Under the pieces are notes generated by a model. That model saw only the letters and a program-made list of their open reading frames with translations. It was not told where the DNA came from and ran no database searches. Shown here piece by piece: positions 27,143 through 34,877 of a DNA stretch of 64,000 nt. Positions within the stretch are counted from its first letter, which is position 1; each line of letters starts with the position of its first letter. The stretch spans positions 46,244-110,243 of the forward strand of contig CAYZST010000009.1 of the NCBI GenBank assembly GCA_964480765.1, written 5' to 3'. A program made the position numbers and the translations under genes. Source of the stretch: Halarcobacter sp964480765 (GTDB lineage Bacteria > Campylobacterota > Campylobacteria > Campylobacterales > Arcobacteraceae).

Positions 27143-27460
27143 ATGGGAAAATATATTGAATTAACAACTGAAAACTTTGAAGAAGTAGTAAAGGATGGTG
27201 TATCTTTAGTAGATTTTTGGGCTCCATGGTGTGGTCCTTGTAGAATGATTGCTCCTGTGATTGATGAGTTAGCAACTGACTTTGAAGGAAAAGCTAATAT
27301 TTGTAAAGTAAATACAGATGAACAGCAAGAATTAGCAGTGAAATATGGAATTAGATCTATTCCTACAATTATTTTTATGAAAAATGGAGAGATTGTTGAC
27401 CAAGTTGTAGGTGCACAATCGAAACAAGCACTTATCGATAAAATCAATGCTCAACTATAA
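27143..27460 (+). CDS. trxA: thioredoxin
   Basis: The 105-residue protein has the active site WAPWCGPCRM (Cys30 and Cys33) and the cis-proline loop IRSIPTIIFMKNG. I use the ATG at 27143, with AAAGGA 7 bases upstream, instead of a longer reading frame from 27083, because the standard thioredoxin N-terminus begins here. It is the cytoplasmic disulfide reductant for enzymes such as the ribonucleotide reductase in this window. It is divergent from an HxlR regulator. Confidence 0.96.
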   Translation: MGKYIELTTENFEEVVKDGVSLVDFWAPWCGPCRMIAPVIDELATDFEGKANICKVNTDEQQELAVKYGIRSIPTIIFMKNGEIVDQVVGAQSKQALIDKINAQL

Positions 27461-27471
27461 AATAAAATAAG

Positions 27472-27493
27472 AGTAGTAGAACTCTCTACTACT
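27472..27493 (+). terminator. terminator after trxA
   Basis: AGTAGTAGA (27472-27480) and TCTACTACT (27485-27493) form a perfect 9-bp stem with a 4-base loop, followed by a pyrimidine-rich tail. Confidence 0.75.
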
Positions 27494-27565
27494 TTCTTCT
27501 CTCTTCCTTTTCAAAAAAAGAAAATTTTAGATAAAATTACACAATGTAAATAAATAGGGTATTGC

Positions 27566-28798
27566 ATGATACAGTTTTTAGAAGAATCAAAAAAAATTTG
27601 TGGAGAAATAGCCACACTTAGTGGTGAAGTAAAAAATAGAGTTTTAAATGAAATGGCAGATGCTTTAATAGAGCATTGTGATTTTATTGTTGGTAATAAT
27701 GAAAAAGATATGAGTGCAGGAAGATTAAATAATCTAGATGAAGCACTTTTAGATAGATTATTACTTACAGGAGATAGAGTTGTAGCTATGGCACAAGCTA
27801 TTAGAGAGATTGCTGTTTTAAAAGAACCTGTTGGAAGAACTCTTGATGGTTGGGTTACAGAAAATGGTTTAAATATACAAAAAATATCTGTTCCAATTGG
27901 AGTTATTGGAATAATCTATGAAAGTAGACCAAATGTTACCTCTGATTGTGCGGCATTATGTTTTAAAAGTGGAAATGTTTGTGTCTTAAAAGGTGGAAAA
28001 GAGGCAGAACACTCAAATAAGGCAATTGCAAATGTACTAAGAAGTGTATTAGCCAAAAACAGACTTCCTGAACAAGCAATTTCTTTACTTCCTGATTCAA
28101 CAAGAGAGGGTGTAGCAAAATTAATTAAACAAGATAGATATGTTGATTTAATTGTTCCAAGAGGAGGAGAATCCTTAATTAGCTATGTAAGCCAAAATTC
28201 GACAGTTCCTGTTGTAAAACATGATAAAGGTATTTGTCATGTATATATAGATAAAGATGCAAATCATGAAAAAGCGATGCAAATAGCAATTAATGCTAAA
28301 TGTTCAAGACCAGGTGTATGTAATGCAATGGAAACACTACTTATCCACAAAGATGTAGCAGCTTATATTCTACCTCCACTACATGAAGCATATGAAAGAT
28401 ATGGAACACAACTAAAAGGTTGTGATCAAGCACAAAAATTTATTGATATTCAGTGTGCTACGCATGAAGATTATGATACAGAGTATTTAGCAAATATTTT
28501 AAATATTAAAGTTGTAAATAATATCAATGAAGCGATATTTCATATTGGAAAGTATGGTTCAAGACACTCAGAAGCAATTATTAGTGAAAATTACTCTTCT
28601 ATTAATAAGTTTTTAGATGAAGTTGATGCTGCTTGTGTATATGCGAATGCAAGTACAAGATTTACTGATGGTGGAGCTTTTGGTCTTGGAGCTGAAGTTG
28701 GAATCTCTACTAATAAACTTCATTCAAGAGGACCAATGGGAATTGCAGATTTAACTACATTTAAATATAAAGTTTATGGAAATGGACAAATAAGATAG
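27566..28798 (+). CDS. proA: glutamate-5-semialdehyde dehydrogenase
   Basis: The 410-residue NADPH-dependent enzyme of proline synthesis has the segments IGVIGIIYESRPNVT, CFKSGNVCVLKGGKEA and KCSRPGVCNAMETLL, which carries the catalytic Cys, and ends with RGPMGIADLTTFKYKV. All are typical of ProA. It reduces gamma-glutamyl phosphate to the semialdehyde. The proB kinase gene is not adjacent. It is a single gene bounded by hairpins on both sides. Confidence 0.97.
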   Translation: MIQFLEESKKICGEIATLSGEVKNRVLNEMADALIEHCDFIVGNNEKDMSAGRLNNLDEALLDRLLLTGDRVVAMAQAIREIAVLKEPVGRTLDGWVTENGLNIQKISVPIGVIGIIYESRPNVTSDCAALCFKSGNVCVLKGGKEAEHSNKAIANVLRSVLAKNRLPEQAISLLPDSTREGVAKLIKQDRYVDLIVPRGGESLISYVSQNSTVPVVKHDKGICHVYIDKDANHEKAMQIAINAKCSRPGVCNAMETLLIHKDVAAYILPPLHEAYERYGTQLKGCDQAQKFIDIQCATHEDYDTEYLANILNIKVVNNINEAIFHIGKYGSRHSEAIISENYSSINKFLDEVDAACVYANASTRFTDGGAFGLGAEVGISTNKLHSRGPMGIADLTTFKYKVYGNGQIR

Positions 28799-28806
28799 TA
28801 TTTTAT

Positions 28807-28831
28807 AAAGATAAGAGTTTTTCTTATCTTT
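28807..28831. terminator. bidirectional terminator between proA and the LysE-type gene
   Basis: AAAGATAAGA (28807-28816) and TCTTATCTTT (28822-28831) form a 10-bp stem with a 5-base loop. The two flanking genes converge here, and T/A runs lie on both sides. Confidence 0.75.
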
Positions 28832-28837
28832 TAAAAT

Positions 28838-29467
28838 CTATCTTGAAGAGAAAGCTAGTTTAAGTGCTAAAACCCCTAATACAAAAGATGTTGAGACATT
28901 CATATATTTTACAATATTAGGATTTTGTTGTAGTTTACTACTTAATATATTTCCTGCAACTGCAATTGAAGAGAACACAATTAGTGTTAAAACCATAAAT
29001 ATAAACCCTAAAAGAATCATTTGCATTGGAACATTTCCATTCTCTGGTGTTACAAACTGAGGTAAAAATGCTAAAAAGAAAATTGAAACTTTTGGATTGA
29101 GTACATTCATAAAAAAACCTTTTATATAAAGCTTTTTAAGTTCAGTAGTTGAATTTTGAACAGATAAATCAAGAGGTTCATTTCTATATTTAAAAGCTTG
29201 ATATGCAATATATAAGAGATAAAGTGCACCTGCATACTTTACAATATTAAAAGCTACTTCAGAGGTTTTAAAAATTACAGAAATACCAAAGGCTGCTGCT
29301 GTTGTATGAACAATAATTCCTGTACAAAGTCCAAAAGTTGTAATAATTGCTGCTTTTTTACTCTTTGTCATACCTTGTGTTAATACATAAATATTATCTG
29401 GTCCTGGTGCTAAACATAATAAAAAAGAGGCTATCATAAATAGATAAACATTTGTTATTTCAAGCAT
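28838..29467 (-). CDS. LysE-family amino-acid exporter
   Basis: The 209-residue membrane protein has six predicted helices and the family motif LLCLAPGPDNIYVLTQGM near the N-terminus, with NVLNPKVSIFFLAFLPQFV in the middle, as in LysE/RhtB translocators. Substrates are amino acids or their analogues and cannot be inferred. A second LysE-family protein, clearly more divergent, is encoded at 50971. Confidence 0.92.
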   Translation of the reverse strand: MLEITNVYLFMIASFLLCLAPGPDNIYVLTQGMTKSKKAAIITTFGLCTGIIVHTTAAAFGISVIFKTSEVAFNIVKYAGALYLLYIAYQAFKYRNEPLDLSVQNSTTELKKLYIKGFFMNVLNPKVSIFFLAFLPQFVTPENGNVPMQMILLGFIFMVLTLIVFSSIAVAGNILSSKLQQNPNIVKYMNVSTSFVLGVLALKLAFSSR

Positions 29468-29565
29468 TTTCGTTCCTTAATTAAAAGAGTAAATTATATC
29501 AAAATCAACTAAAAGATAAAACTTTATGTCTTTATGTTAAAATCTATATATTTTAAAGGATTATT

Positions 29566-30150
29566 ATGAGAGAGTATAAAGGAATAAAAAAGCCTATTTT
29601 AGCCACTTCTACAATAAAAACCCCTATTGGAGAGATGTTTTGTGCTGCAACAAAAAAAGGTATCTGTATGCTTAGTTTTTTTCAAGAAAAAAGGATTCAA
29701 AAGCAAATAGAAAAAATTCAAACCTTTTTTGATACTCAAGCCCTTCCTACTGAAAATATCTATTTTGAGCAATTACAAAAAGAGATGGATGAGTATTTTG
29801 AAGGTAAAAGAGTAGATTTTGAAGTACCCCTACAACTTGTAGGAACCCCTTTTCAACAAAGTGTTTGGAAAATTTTAATGAAAATACCTTATGGAGAAAC
29901 TATTTCATATAAACAAGAGGCTCAACTTTTAAAACATGAAAAAGCTGTACGTGCGGTAGCAAATGCAAATGGTCAAAATATGATATCTATTTTAATCCCT
30001 TGTCATAGAGTAATACAAAGTAACGGTTCTTTAGGTGGTTACGGGGGAGGAATCGATAAAAAGCGTAGTCTGCTAACTCTAGAAAATAACTATAGTTTTG
30101 ATATAATTCAAAAAAAGCATGAGCATAATAAAGAGGATTTGAATGATTAA
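29566..30150 (+). CDS. ogt: methylated-DNA--protein-cysteine methyltransferase
   Basis: The 194-residue protein has the active-site motif IPCHRVI (Cys146) and the preceding PYGETISYKQEA helix-turn-helix region, the pattern of Ogt/Ada-C repair proteins. It repairs O6-alkylguanine by suicidal methyl transfer. The C-terminal 25 residues beyond the family end are charged. It overlaps the start of the phosphomannomutase gene by 8 bases. Confidence 0.94.
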   Translation: MREYKGIKKPILATSTIKTPIGEMFCAATKKGICMLSFFQEKRIQKQIEKIQTFFDTQALPTENIYFEQLQKEMDEYFEGKRVDFEVPLQLVGTPFQQSVWKILMKIPYGETISYKQEAQLLKHEKAVRAVANANGQNMISILIPCHRVIQSNGSLGGYGGGIDKKRSLLTLENNYSFDIIQKKHEHNKEDLND

Positions 30151-31549
30151 AAAATCGATTTTTAGAGAGTATGATATTAGGGGTATTGTAGGAGAAGAAT
30201 TAAATCAAGAATCAGTAAAATTAATTGGATACTTTTTAGGTAAAAAAGTATATGAAAAATTTCAAAAAACCCCATATGTAGCAATTGGGTATGATGCAAG
30301 AACTCACTCACCTGAACTTTTTTCATATTTAGCAAGTGGATTTAATAGTGCTGGTTGTATAGTCCTAAATATGAAGATGGTAGCAACAGGAGTAAACTAT
30401 TTTGCAAACTATCAAACTTTCAATATAGAGGGTAAACAAATAGAGCCTGTGGCTTCAGTTATGATTACTGGTAGTCATAATCCAAGTGAATATAATGGAT
30501 TTAAAATTACGCTTGATAAAAAGCCTTTCTTTGGAGATGATATTTATGCCTTAGGAGATGAAATCATCTCTTCAAATATAAAGATTGAAGATAATGATTC
30601 AAATTATGAAATAGATGTAAAATCTTTATATATTGATTATCTTGTTTCTGAGTTCTCACACCTAAAAGGGATGAAAGAGAAGTTTATTATAGATTGTGGA
30701 AATGGAGTTGCTGATACAGTTTTAACAACTATTTTAGATAAACTTGAGCTAAACTATGATGGATTATATTGTGAACCTGACGGTAGTTTTCCTAATCATC
30801 ATCCAGACCCAAGTGAAAAGAAAAACCTAAAAGATGTTATTGAAGCACTTAAAGGAGATTATGAGTATGGATTTGCTTATGATGGAGATGCGGATAGAAT
30901 TGCATTTTTAACAAAAAAGCATAATGTAAAAGGTGATATTTTGGCACTTCTTTTTGCAAAAACTATGGAGAATCCAATAGTTGTTGGAGAAGTTAAATGT
31001 TCTCAAATTATGTATGACTTAATTAACCTAAGGGGAAAAGCAATCATGTATAAAACTGGTCACTCAAATTTAAAAGTAAAACTAAAAGAGTTAAATGCTC
31101 AACTTGCAACTGAGGTTTCAGGGCATATTTTCTTTAATGATAGATATTTTGGTTTTGATGATGCAGTTTATGCAACTTTTAGAATATTAGAGCTTATTAA
31201 AAATGGTATGAATATAGATAAAGAGATTGACTCTTTACCAAAAACTTTCTCAACTGAGGAGATCAAAGTAGAAACAAGCGAAGAAGAGAAATTCCTCCTT
31301 ATTGATAAGCTAAAACAGTTACTTCAAAATCCACCTGCTGATTTTCCAGAGATTATTGATATTATTGATGTTGATGGAGTTAGAGTAATTTTTAATGAAG
31401 GATGGGGCTTAGTTAGAGCTTCAAATACTACCCCTATATTAGTAACTAGATTTGAATCAACTAAACAAGAAAATGCAAAAATTTATGAAGATAAATTAAA
31501 TTTACTTATTCAAAAGGCAAAAGATGAACTTAGTAGCACTACAAACTGA
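30143..31549 (+). CDS. phosphomannomutase/phosphoglucomutase
   Basis: The 468-residue alpha-D-phosphohexomutase has the catalytic serine loop MITGSHNPSEYNG (Ser111), metal-binding YDGDADRIAF (about residue 246), a sugar-binding EVSGHIFF loop and the phosphate-binding RASNTTP motif near the C-terminus. It interconverts hexose 1- and 6-phosphates for surface polysaccharide and lipopolysaccharide sugar supply. It overlaps ogt upstream and the C-N hydrolase gene downstream (26 bases), so the three form one transcript. Confidence 0.95.
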   Translation: MIKKSIFREYDIRGIVGEELNQESVKLIGYFLGKKVYEKFQKTPYVAIGYDARTHSPELFSYLASGFNSAGCIVLNMKMVATGVNYFANYQTFNIEGKQIEPVASVMITGSHNPSEYNGFKITLDKKPFFGDDIYALGDEIISSNIKIEDNDSNYEIDVKSLYIDYLVSEFSHLKGMKEKFIIDCGNGVADTVLTTILDKLELNYDGLYCEPDGSFPNHHPDPSEKKNLKDVIEALKGDYEYGFAYDGDADRIAFLTKKHNVKGDILALLFAKTMENPIVVGEVKCSQIMYDLINLRGKAIMYKTGHSNLKVKLKELNAQLATEVSGHIFFNDRYFGFDDAVYATFRILELIKNGMNIDKEIDSLPKTFSTEEIKVETSEEEKFLLIDKLKQLLQNPPADFPEIIDIIDVDGVRVIFNEGWGLVRASNTTPILVTRFESTKQENAKIYEDKLNLLIQKAKDELSSTTN

Positions 31550-32246
31550 AACAACAGAGAATTTTAAAACAAATTATAAAAATCTAAAAGAGTTAATTAA
31601 CTCTTGTGAAAAAGGCTCTTTTATTCTCACACCAGAGCTTTGCCTCACAGGATTTGCCTATGAAAGGATGGATGAAGCTTCTGATTTTACTGAAAAAGTA
31701 AAAAAGAAGATTCAAAAGCTATCAGAGAATAAAACCATTGCTATAACTTTTATTGAGAAACAAGATATTGATTATTACAATACTTTATATATATTTCACA
31801 AAAAAAAGATTGTTCATATTCAATCAAAACACAAACTATTCTCTTTAGGAGATGAACCTGCGAATTTCTCAAGCGGAAAACTTGATAATATGGAGATTAT
31901 AGATATTGAAGGTATTAAAGTTGCTTGTTTAATTTGCTTTGAGATTAGATTTCCTGAGTATTGGGTTAAAGTTAGAGGAGCTGATTTAATTATTAATCCA
32001 TCTATGTGGGGTGCAAAAAGAAAAGAGCATTTTGAAACTATGACAAAAGCCTTAGCTATTGCAAATCAATGTTATGTGTTAACTGCAAATAGTGCTAATG
32101 ATAATATGGCAAAAGGAAGTGGCATAATAACTCCATGGGGAGAAGAGTTAAGAGATGACGAAAAGAAGATTATTAGCTCTATTATGGATTTTCCTGAAAT
32201 TAAAAAAGTAAGAAACTATATAGATATAGGATTAAAAAATAGATAA
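31524..32246 (+). CDS. carbon-nitrogen hydrolase family protein
   Basis: The 240-residue nitrilase-superfamily protein has a visible Glu-Lys-Cys triad: Glu38 (LTPELCLTG), Lys102 (SKHKLFSLGDE) and Cys138 (CLICFEIRFPEYW). Such enzymes hydrolyse amides such as deaminated glutathione or omega-amides. The exact substrate is not clear. The start overlaps the mutase by 26 bases in another frame. An ATCCAT/ATGGAT hairpin lies about 10 bases after the stop. Confidence 0.88.
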   Translation: MNLVALQTETTENFKTNYKNLKELINSCEKGSFILTPELCLTGFAYERMDEASDFTEKVKKKIQKLSENKTIAITFIEKQDIDYYNTLYIFHKKKIVHIQSKHKLFSLGDEPANFSSGKLDNMEIIDIEGIKVACLICFEIRFPEYWVKVRGADLIINPSMWGAKRKEHFETMTKALAIANQCYVLTANSANDNMAKGSGIITPWGEELRDDEKKIISSIMDFPEIKKVRNYIDIGLKNR

Positions 32247-32311
32247 ACGCAAAATCCATACTTTTTTGATGGATATAAAGAGTTTGATAAACTATTTGAA
32301 TAGATGAAATT

Positions 32312-32345
32312 AAATAGAGGTTTTAAACTAAAAATCTCTATTTTT
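32312..32345 (+). terminator. terminator of the ogt-mutase-hydrolase operon
   Basis: AAATAGAG (32312-32319) and CTCTATTT (32336-32343) form an 8-bp stem that can continue with TTTT/AAAA pairs; a T-rich run overlaps its 3' end. Confidence 0.7.
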
Positions 32346-32515
32346 ATAAAAATTTTATATTTTTTTCTATTATTCTCAATAAAAATAATTATAACTATTT
32401 ATATTTTTTATTTTCCCAAATGCCTATTTTAGGGCTCTTAAACTAGATTAAAAAACTTTAAGATTTATTTTAGGAAATTTCGTTTTTTTTTGGTTTATAA
32501 TTTCTAAGTAGAATT

Positions 32516-32521
32516 TATAAT
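32516..32521 (+). promoter_or_regulatory. -10 box upstream of the small-ORF cluster
   Basis: TATAAT at 32516-32521; a second TATAAT lies 20 bases upstream (32496-32501). No good -35 box is seen, which is common in Campylobacterota. Initiation near 32528 would give a leader of about 135 bases. Confidence 0.45.
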
Positions 32522-32532
32522 AGATATATGGT

Positions 32533-32617
32533 GTTTCTGAAAACTATATAGAGCATTTGGCCGTGCATTTATAAATAGATTCCAGAAACTTTGGCGTACT
32601 CACAAATTTGTAAGTAC
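32533..32617 (+). ncRNA. candidate structured RNA leader
   Basis: GTTTCTG (32533-32539) can pair with CAGAAAC (32583-32589), enclosing a GCA/TGC stem with the loop TTTGGCCG. It is followed by a 22-base near-perfect palindrome (32596-32617, GTACTCACA / TTTGTAAGTAC; one C-A mismatch). It matches no riboswitch class I know. It could be a cis-regulatory leader of the small ORFs or a free small RNA. Confidence 0.35.
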
Positions 32618-32664
32618 ATTTATACTAACAAATTAACCTTAGTTTATAGTTAAAGGAAATATAA

Positions 32665-32751
32665 ATGTCTAATTTGTTTTTTTCTTTCTCTAAGATTTTA
32701 AACAAAAAGCTTTTTCTTTCAAAACTATTTACTATTAGGAAAATTTATTAA
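32665..32751 (+). CDS. 28-residue ORF (possible leader peptide)
   Basis: ATG at 32665 has an AAAGGA ribosome-binding site 8 bases upstream. The 28-residue product is rich in Phe, Leu, Lys and Ser (MSNLFFSFSKIL at the start) and could form a short amphipathic or membrane-associated helix. It ends 24 bases before the next ORF. Too short for homology judgement; the ribosome-binding site is the main support. Confidence 0.4.
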   Translation: MSNLFFSFSKILNKKLFLSKLFTIRKIY

Positions 32752-32775
32752 TATCTTTATAATAGGTTTTGTGAA

Positions 32776-33006
32776 ATGGCTAGTTATTATGATAATTTGC
32801 TTAAAGATCATATCATTGAAAATCCTATTTACATACTTATTTCACAAATTACCAACTACATAAAAAACTTAAACGACTACGAAACAGCAATTAAACTAAT
32901 TAAAGAGAATAATCTTAAATTAGAAGATATTGTAAAGAGGACGTCTAGGTTGACAAATAGACAAGTTGTTGAATTAGCAAAAAGACTAATTCTTGCAGAA
33001 AAATAA
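32776..33006 (+). CDS. small hypothetical protein, paralogue of the ORF at 33230
   Basis: The 76-residue helical protein is of unknown function. Residues 20-76 align without gaps to the last 57 residues of the ORF at 33230 (17 identities by eye, including ENN, ED and LA pairs), so the two are tandem paralogues. No signal peptide, membrane segment or metal motif is visible. The TTTTGTGAAATGG start context has no strong ribosome-binding site, which might indicate translation coupled to the upstream 28-codon ORF. Confidence 0.65.
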   Translation: MASYYDNLLKDHIIENPIYILISQITNYIKNLNDYETAIKLIKENNLKLEDIVKRTSRLTNRQVVELAKRLILAEK

Positions 33007-33027
33007 TAGAAAAGAGGAAGGAATTAA

Positions 33028-33228
33028 ATGGACTCTATTATTTATGAGTTAAAAGCAAATAATGTCAAAGAAGAGGATATCCAAAATATTATGGAAAGAG
33101 TAAAAAATAGGATTTCTGAAGAGAATATTGACATTGAACTTGAAAAATTAGGTTATCAAAAAATATTCACAGTTGACTATGATGATTATGATGACTATGG
33201 TTATAACTTTGATGAGGAAGAGTACTGA
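33028..33228 (+). CDS. small acidic hypothetical protein
   Basis: The 66-residue protein has an N-terminal helical part (MDSIIYELKANNVKEEDIQ) and a strikingly acidic, Tyr-rich tail (DYDDYDDYGYNFDEEEY). A GAGGAAGG ribosome-binding site precedes the ATG. It lies between the two paralogous ORFs, with 21 bases upstream and one base downstream, so all are probably one transcript. The acidic tail could mimic nucleic acid or bind cations, but this is speculation. Confidence 0.65.
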   Translation: MDSIIYELKANNVKEEDIQNIMERVKNRISEENIDIELEKLGYQKIFTVDYDDYDDYGYNFDEEEY

Positions 33229-33229
33229 T

Positions 33230-33415
33230 TTGAATGAAAAAAGTATTATAGAAAAAATAATCTACTTAATAAAACATGAAGATAACTATACTCAAGCAAC
33301 AAAAACAATGATTGAGAATAATATCTCCATAGAAGATTTAAGTGAAAAAACAATTAAACTAAGTCAATTAGAATTTGCAAAACTTGCAGATGCAATTATT
33401 GAGAATAGAAGATAA
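33230..33415 (+). CDS. small hypothetical protein, paralogue of the ORF at 32776
   Basis: The open frame extends to 33173, but the N-terminal part there is an out-of-frame reading of the Asp-rich codons of the preceding gene (giving MTMMIMMTM). I chose the TTG at 33230, 9 bases after a GAGGAAG ribosome-binding site, giving 61 residues that start MNEKSIIEKI. The C-terminal 57 residues align ungapped with the ORF at 32776. Function unknown. Confidence 0.6.
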   Translation: MNEKSIIEKIIYLIKHEDNYTQATKTMIENNISIEDLSEKTIKLSQLEFAKLADAIIENRR

Positions 33416-33483
33416 ACTTCTATTCTCTCAATTTATTTAATATTTTTAAAAGTTACTCTAATCCTGCTCTTTTTTCCAATTTT

Positions 33484-33882
33484 TCATAATTTAGATAAAT
33501 TTTGAGCCTGTTCAATCCAATTTGATTCTTTAATTTGATTATCCTCCAAGGTAAAATACTCTTCAACCCAATGACAATTTTTTGCACTCCACTTAGCAAT
33601 TTGATCAAAATGATAAATACCAAGTTCATTTAGTTTTATTTCTAAATCTCTATTAATCCCCTCTATCTCTTTTAAATCATCTTTACCATTTGGTCTTGGT
33701 GCACTTCTTATTAGAGGTTTATTATAAATATTACCACCTGCTGTACCTGCATGAGCTGTTACACTATTATAAATAGAAGTTCTCTCTCCACCAAATGCTT
33801 TTCCAATTATAAATCCAATTAAAAACCCAATAAATGCTGCTATTACTAAACAAAGTACAATTTGAGATGCTATTTCAACCAC
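33484..33882 (-). CDS. membrane-anchored helix-hairpin-helix protein
   Basis: The 132-residue protein has an N-terminal membrane helix (about residues 7-29, with repeated Gly and Phe) and a C-terminal helix-hairpin-helix-like region, DDLKEIEGINRDLEIKLNELG (in parts about 68-88) followed by IYHFDQIAKWSAKNCHWVEEY. The latter resembles the extra C-terminal domain seen on some NuoE and flap-endonuclease-like proteins. It lies 3 bases downstream of the OmpA-family gene on the same strand. The role is unknown; DNA binding is not certain. Confidence 0.7.
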   Translation of the reverse strand: MVEIASQIVLCLVIAAFIGFLIGFIIGKAFGGERTSIYNSVTAHAGTAGGNIYNKPLIRSAPRPNGKDDLKEIEGINRDLEIKLNELGIYHFDQIAKWSAKNCHWVEEYFTLEDNQIKESNWIEQAQNLSKL

Positions 33883-33885
33883 TTT

Positions 33886-34641
33886 TTATTCCTCAACTAT
33901 ATTAAACTCGACTCTTCTATTTATTTTTGAGTAACCTTTAGCATTATTTTCAACTAAAGGTATATCCTCTCCATATCCTCTTACTCTTAATCTATTTTTA
34001 TCAATTCCATAGGCAGTTAATCTATTTTTTACACTTTTTGCCCTGTGAATAGAAATTCCTTTATTTACCTTTCTTGCTCCAGCAGAATCTGTATGTCCCG
34101 CAATTTCCATAATTATATTAGGATTTTTTTTTAAAATATCTACAATTCTTTTAATAGATTTATTACTACTTTTTGTAATTATATTACTTGCTGTTCTAAA
34201 GACAATTGGATTATCTTTTATATATTCATTAATCTCAATTTGCAGAAGCTGTGAGGCTTTGGAAAGTTCTTCAATAGGTTTTTCACCTAACTCTCTAATA
34301 TATTTCGGATTAGTTTTTATTAAAGGTTCTTCTATTACTTCTTCTTTTATCTCTTCATTAGGCTCTTTAATCTCTTCTTGTATAGTCTCCTCTTTAATTG
34401 TTTCTAAGACATTCTCTTTTATCTCTTCATTAGCTTTCTCAGGAATAGATTCTTCCTCTCCAGCCTCTTTTATAGGTACTTCAATAGATTCTTTTTTCTT
34501 TTCAGTTTCATCTATTTTTATAATAAGCTCTTCACTTTTTTGTGTTTGGATTTTTATTTCATCTAAATGCGTATATAAGCATATAACGATAAAGGTAATT
34601 AAAGATAAAAATAGTAATATTACTTTAGTCTCTTGTCTCAT
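33886..34641 (-). CDS. OmpA-family peptidoglycan-binding protein
   Basis: The 251-residue protein has an N-terminal membrane anchor (about residues 7-24), a long Glu/Lys/Ile-rich low-complexity region (about 35-115) and a C-terminal OmpA-like domain (about 140-250). The latter has IAGHTDSAGARKVNKGISIHRAKSV and RLRVRGYGEDIPL in parts, the usual diaminopimelate-binding motif. The lack of a beta-barrel makes it a periplasmic-facing, inner-membrane-anchored protein similar to MotB- or TolR-like architecture. It is co-transcribed with the helix-hairpin-helix gene. Confidence 0.85.
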   Translation of the reverse strand: MRQETKVILLFLSLITFIVICLYTHLDEIKIQTQKSEELIIKIDETEKKKESIEVPIKEAGEEESIPEKANEEIKENVLETIKEETIQEEIKEPNEEIKEEVIEEPLIKTNPKYIRELGEKPIEELSKASQLLQIEINEYIKDNPIVFRTASNIITKSSNKSIKRIVDILKKNPNIIMEIAGHTDSAGARKVNKGISIHRAKSVKNRLTAYGIDKNRLRVRGYGEDIPLVENNAKGYSKINRRVEFNIVEE

Positions 34642-34877
34642 ATCTAATCTTTTTTATATTTCTATCTATTTTATCTTATTAATTATCAAATTAGTATGAA
34701 ACTAAATTATAAATTTATTTAAATTTTTAATTTAAGTCTCCTTTTTCCTCTTTTTGTTAGCTTTATTTATGCCTTTTATAGAAGTTTTATATCAAAATGA
34801 AAAATTTTGATGATAAATGTTTTTACTATCACATGAAATCTATGGTTATTCAACTTAAATATTTAAATTATAAATAT

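Larger units (their letters stand above)
32247..32664 (+). other. 418-base gene-free stretch with hairpins and promoter-like boxes
   Basis: No convincing ORF is seen. From left to right: a small ATCCAT/ATGGAT stem after the hydrolase gene; a terminator at 32312-32345; an AT-rich stretch; CCTATTTTAGG at 32423-32433; TATAAT boxes at 32496-32501 and 32516-32521; then a structured leader-like segment (32533-32617) and a TTAAC/GTTAA stem (32633-32653) running into the AAAGGA ribosome-binding site of a 28-codon ORF. The composition changes at about 32530, where G and C rise. Confidence 0.6.

Noticed and set aside
32533..32617. Known riboswitch in the structured leader
   Set aside because: I compared it mentally with c-di-GMP, preQ1, TPP, SAM, cobalamin and glycine classes and found no core motif; kept only as an unclassified candidate.
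34259..34699. 146-residue plus-strand ORF opposite the OmpA-family gene
   Set aside because: Ser/Ile-rich antisense reading of the Glu/Lys-rich spacer; the minus-strand gene has a real OmpA domain.
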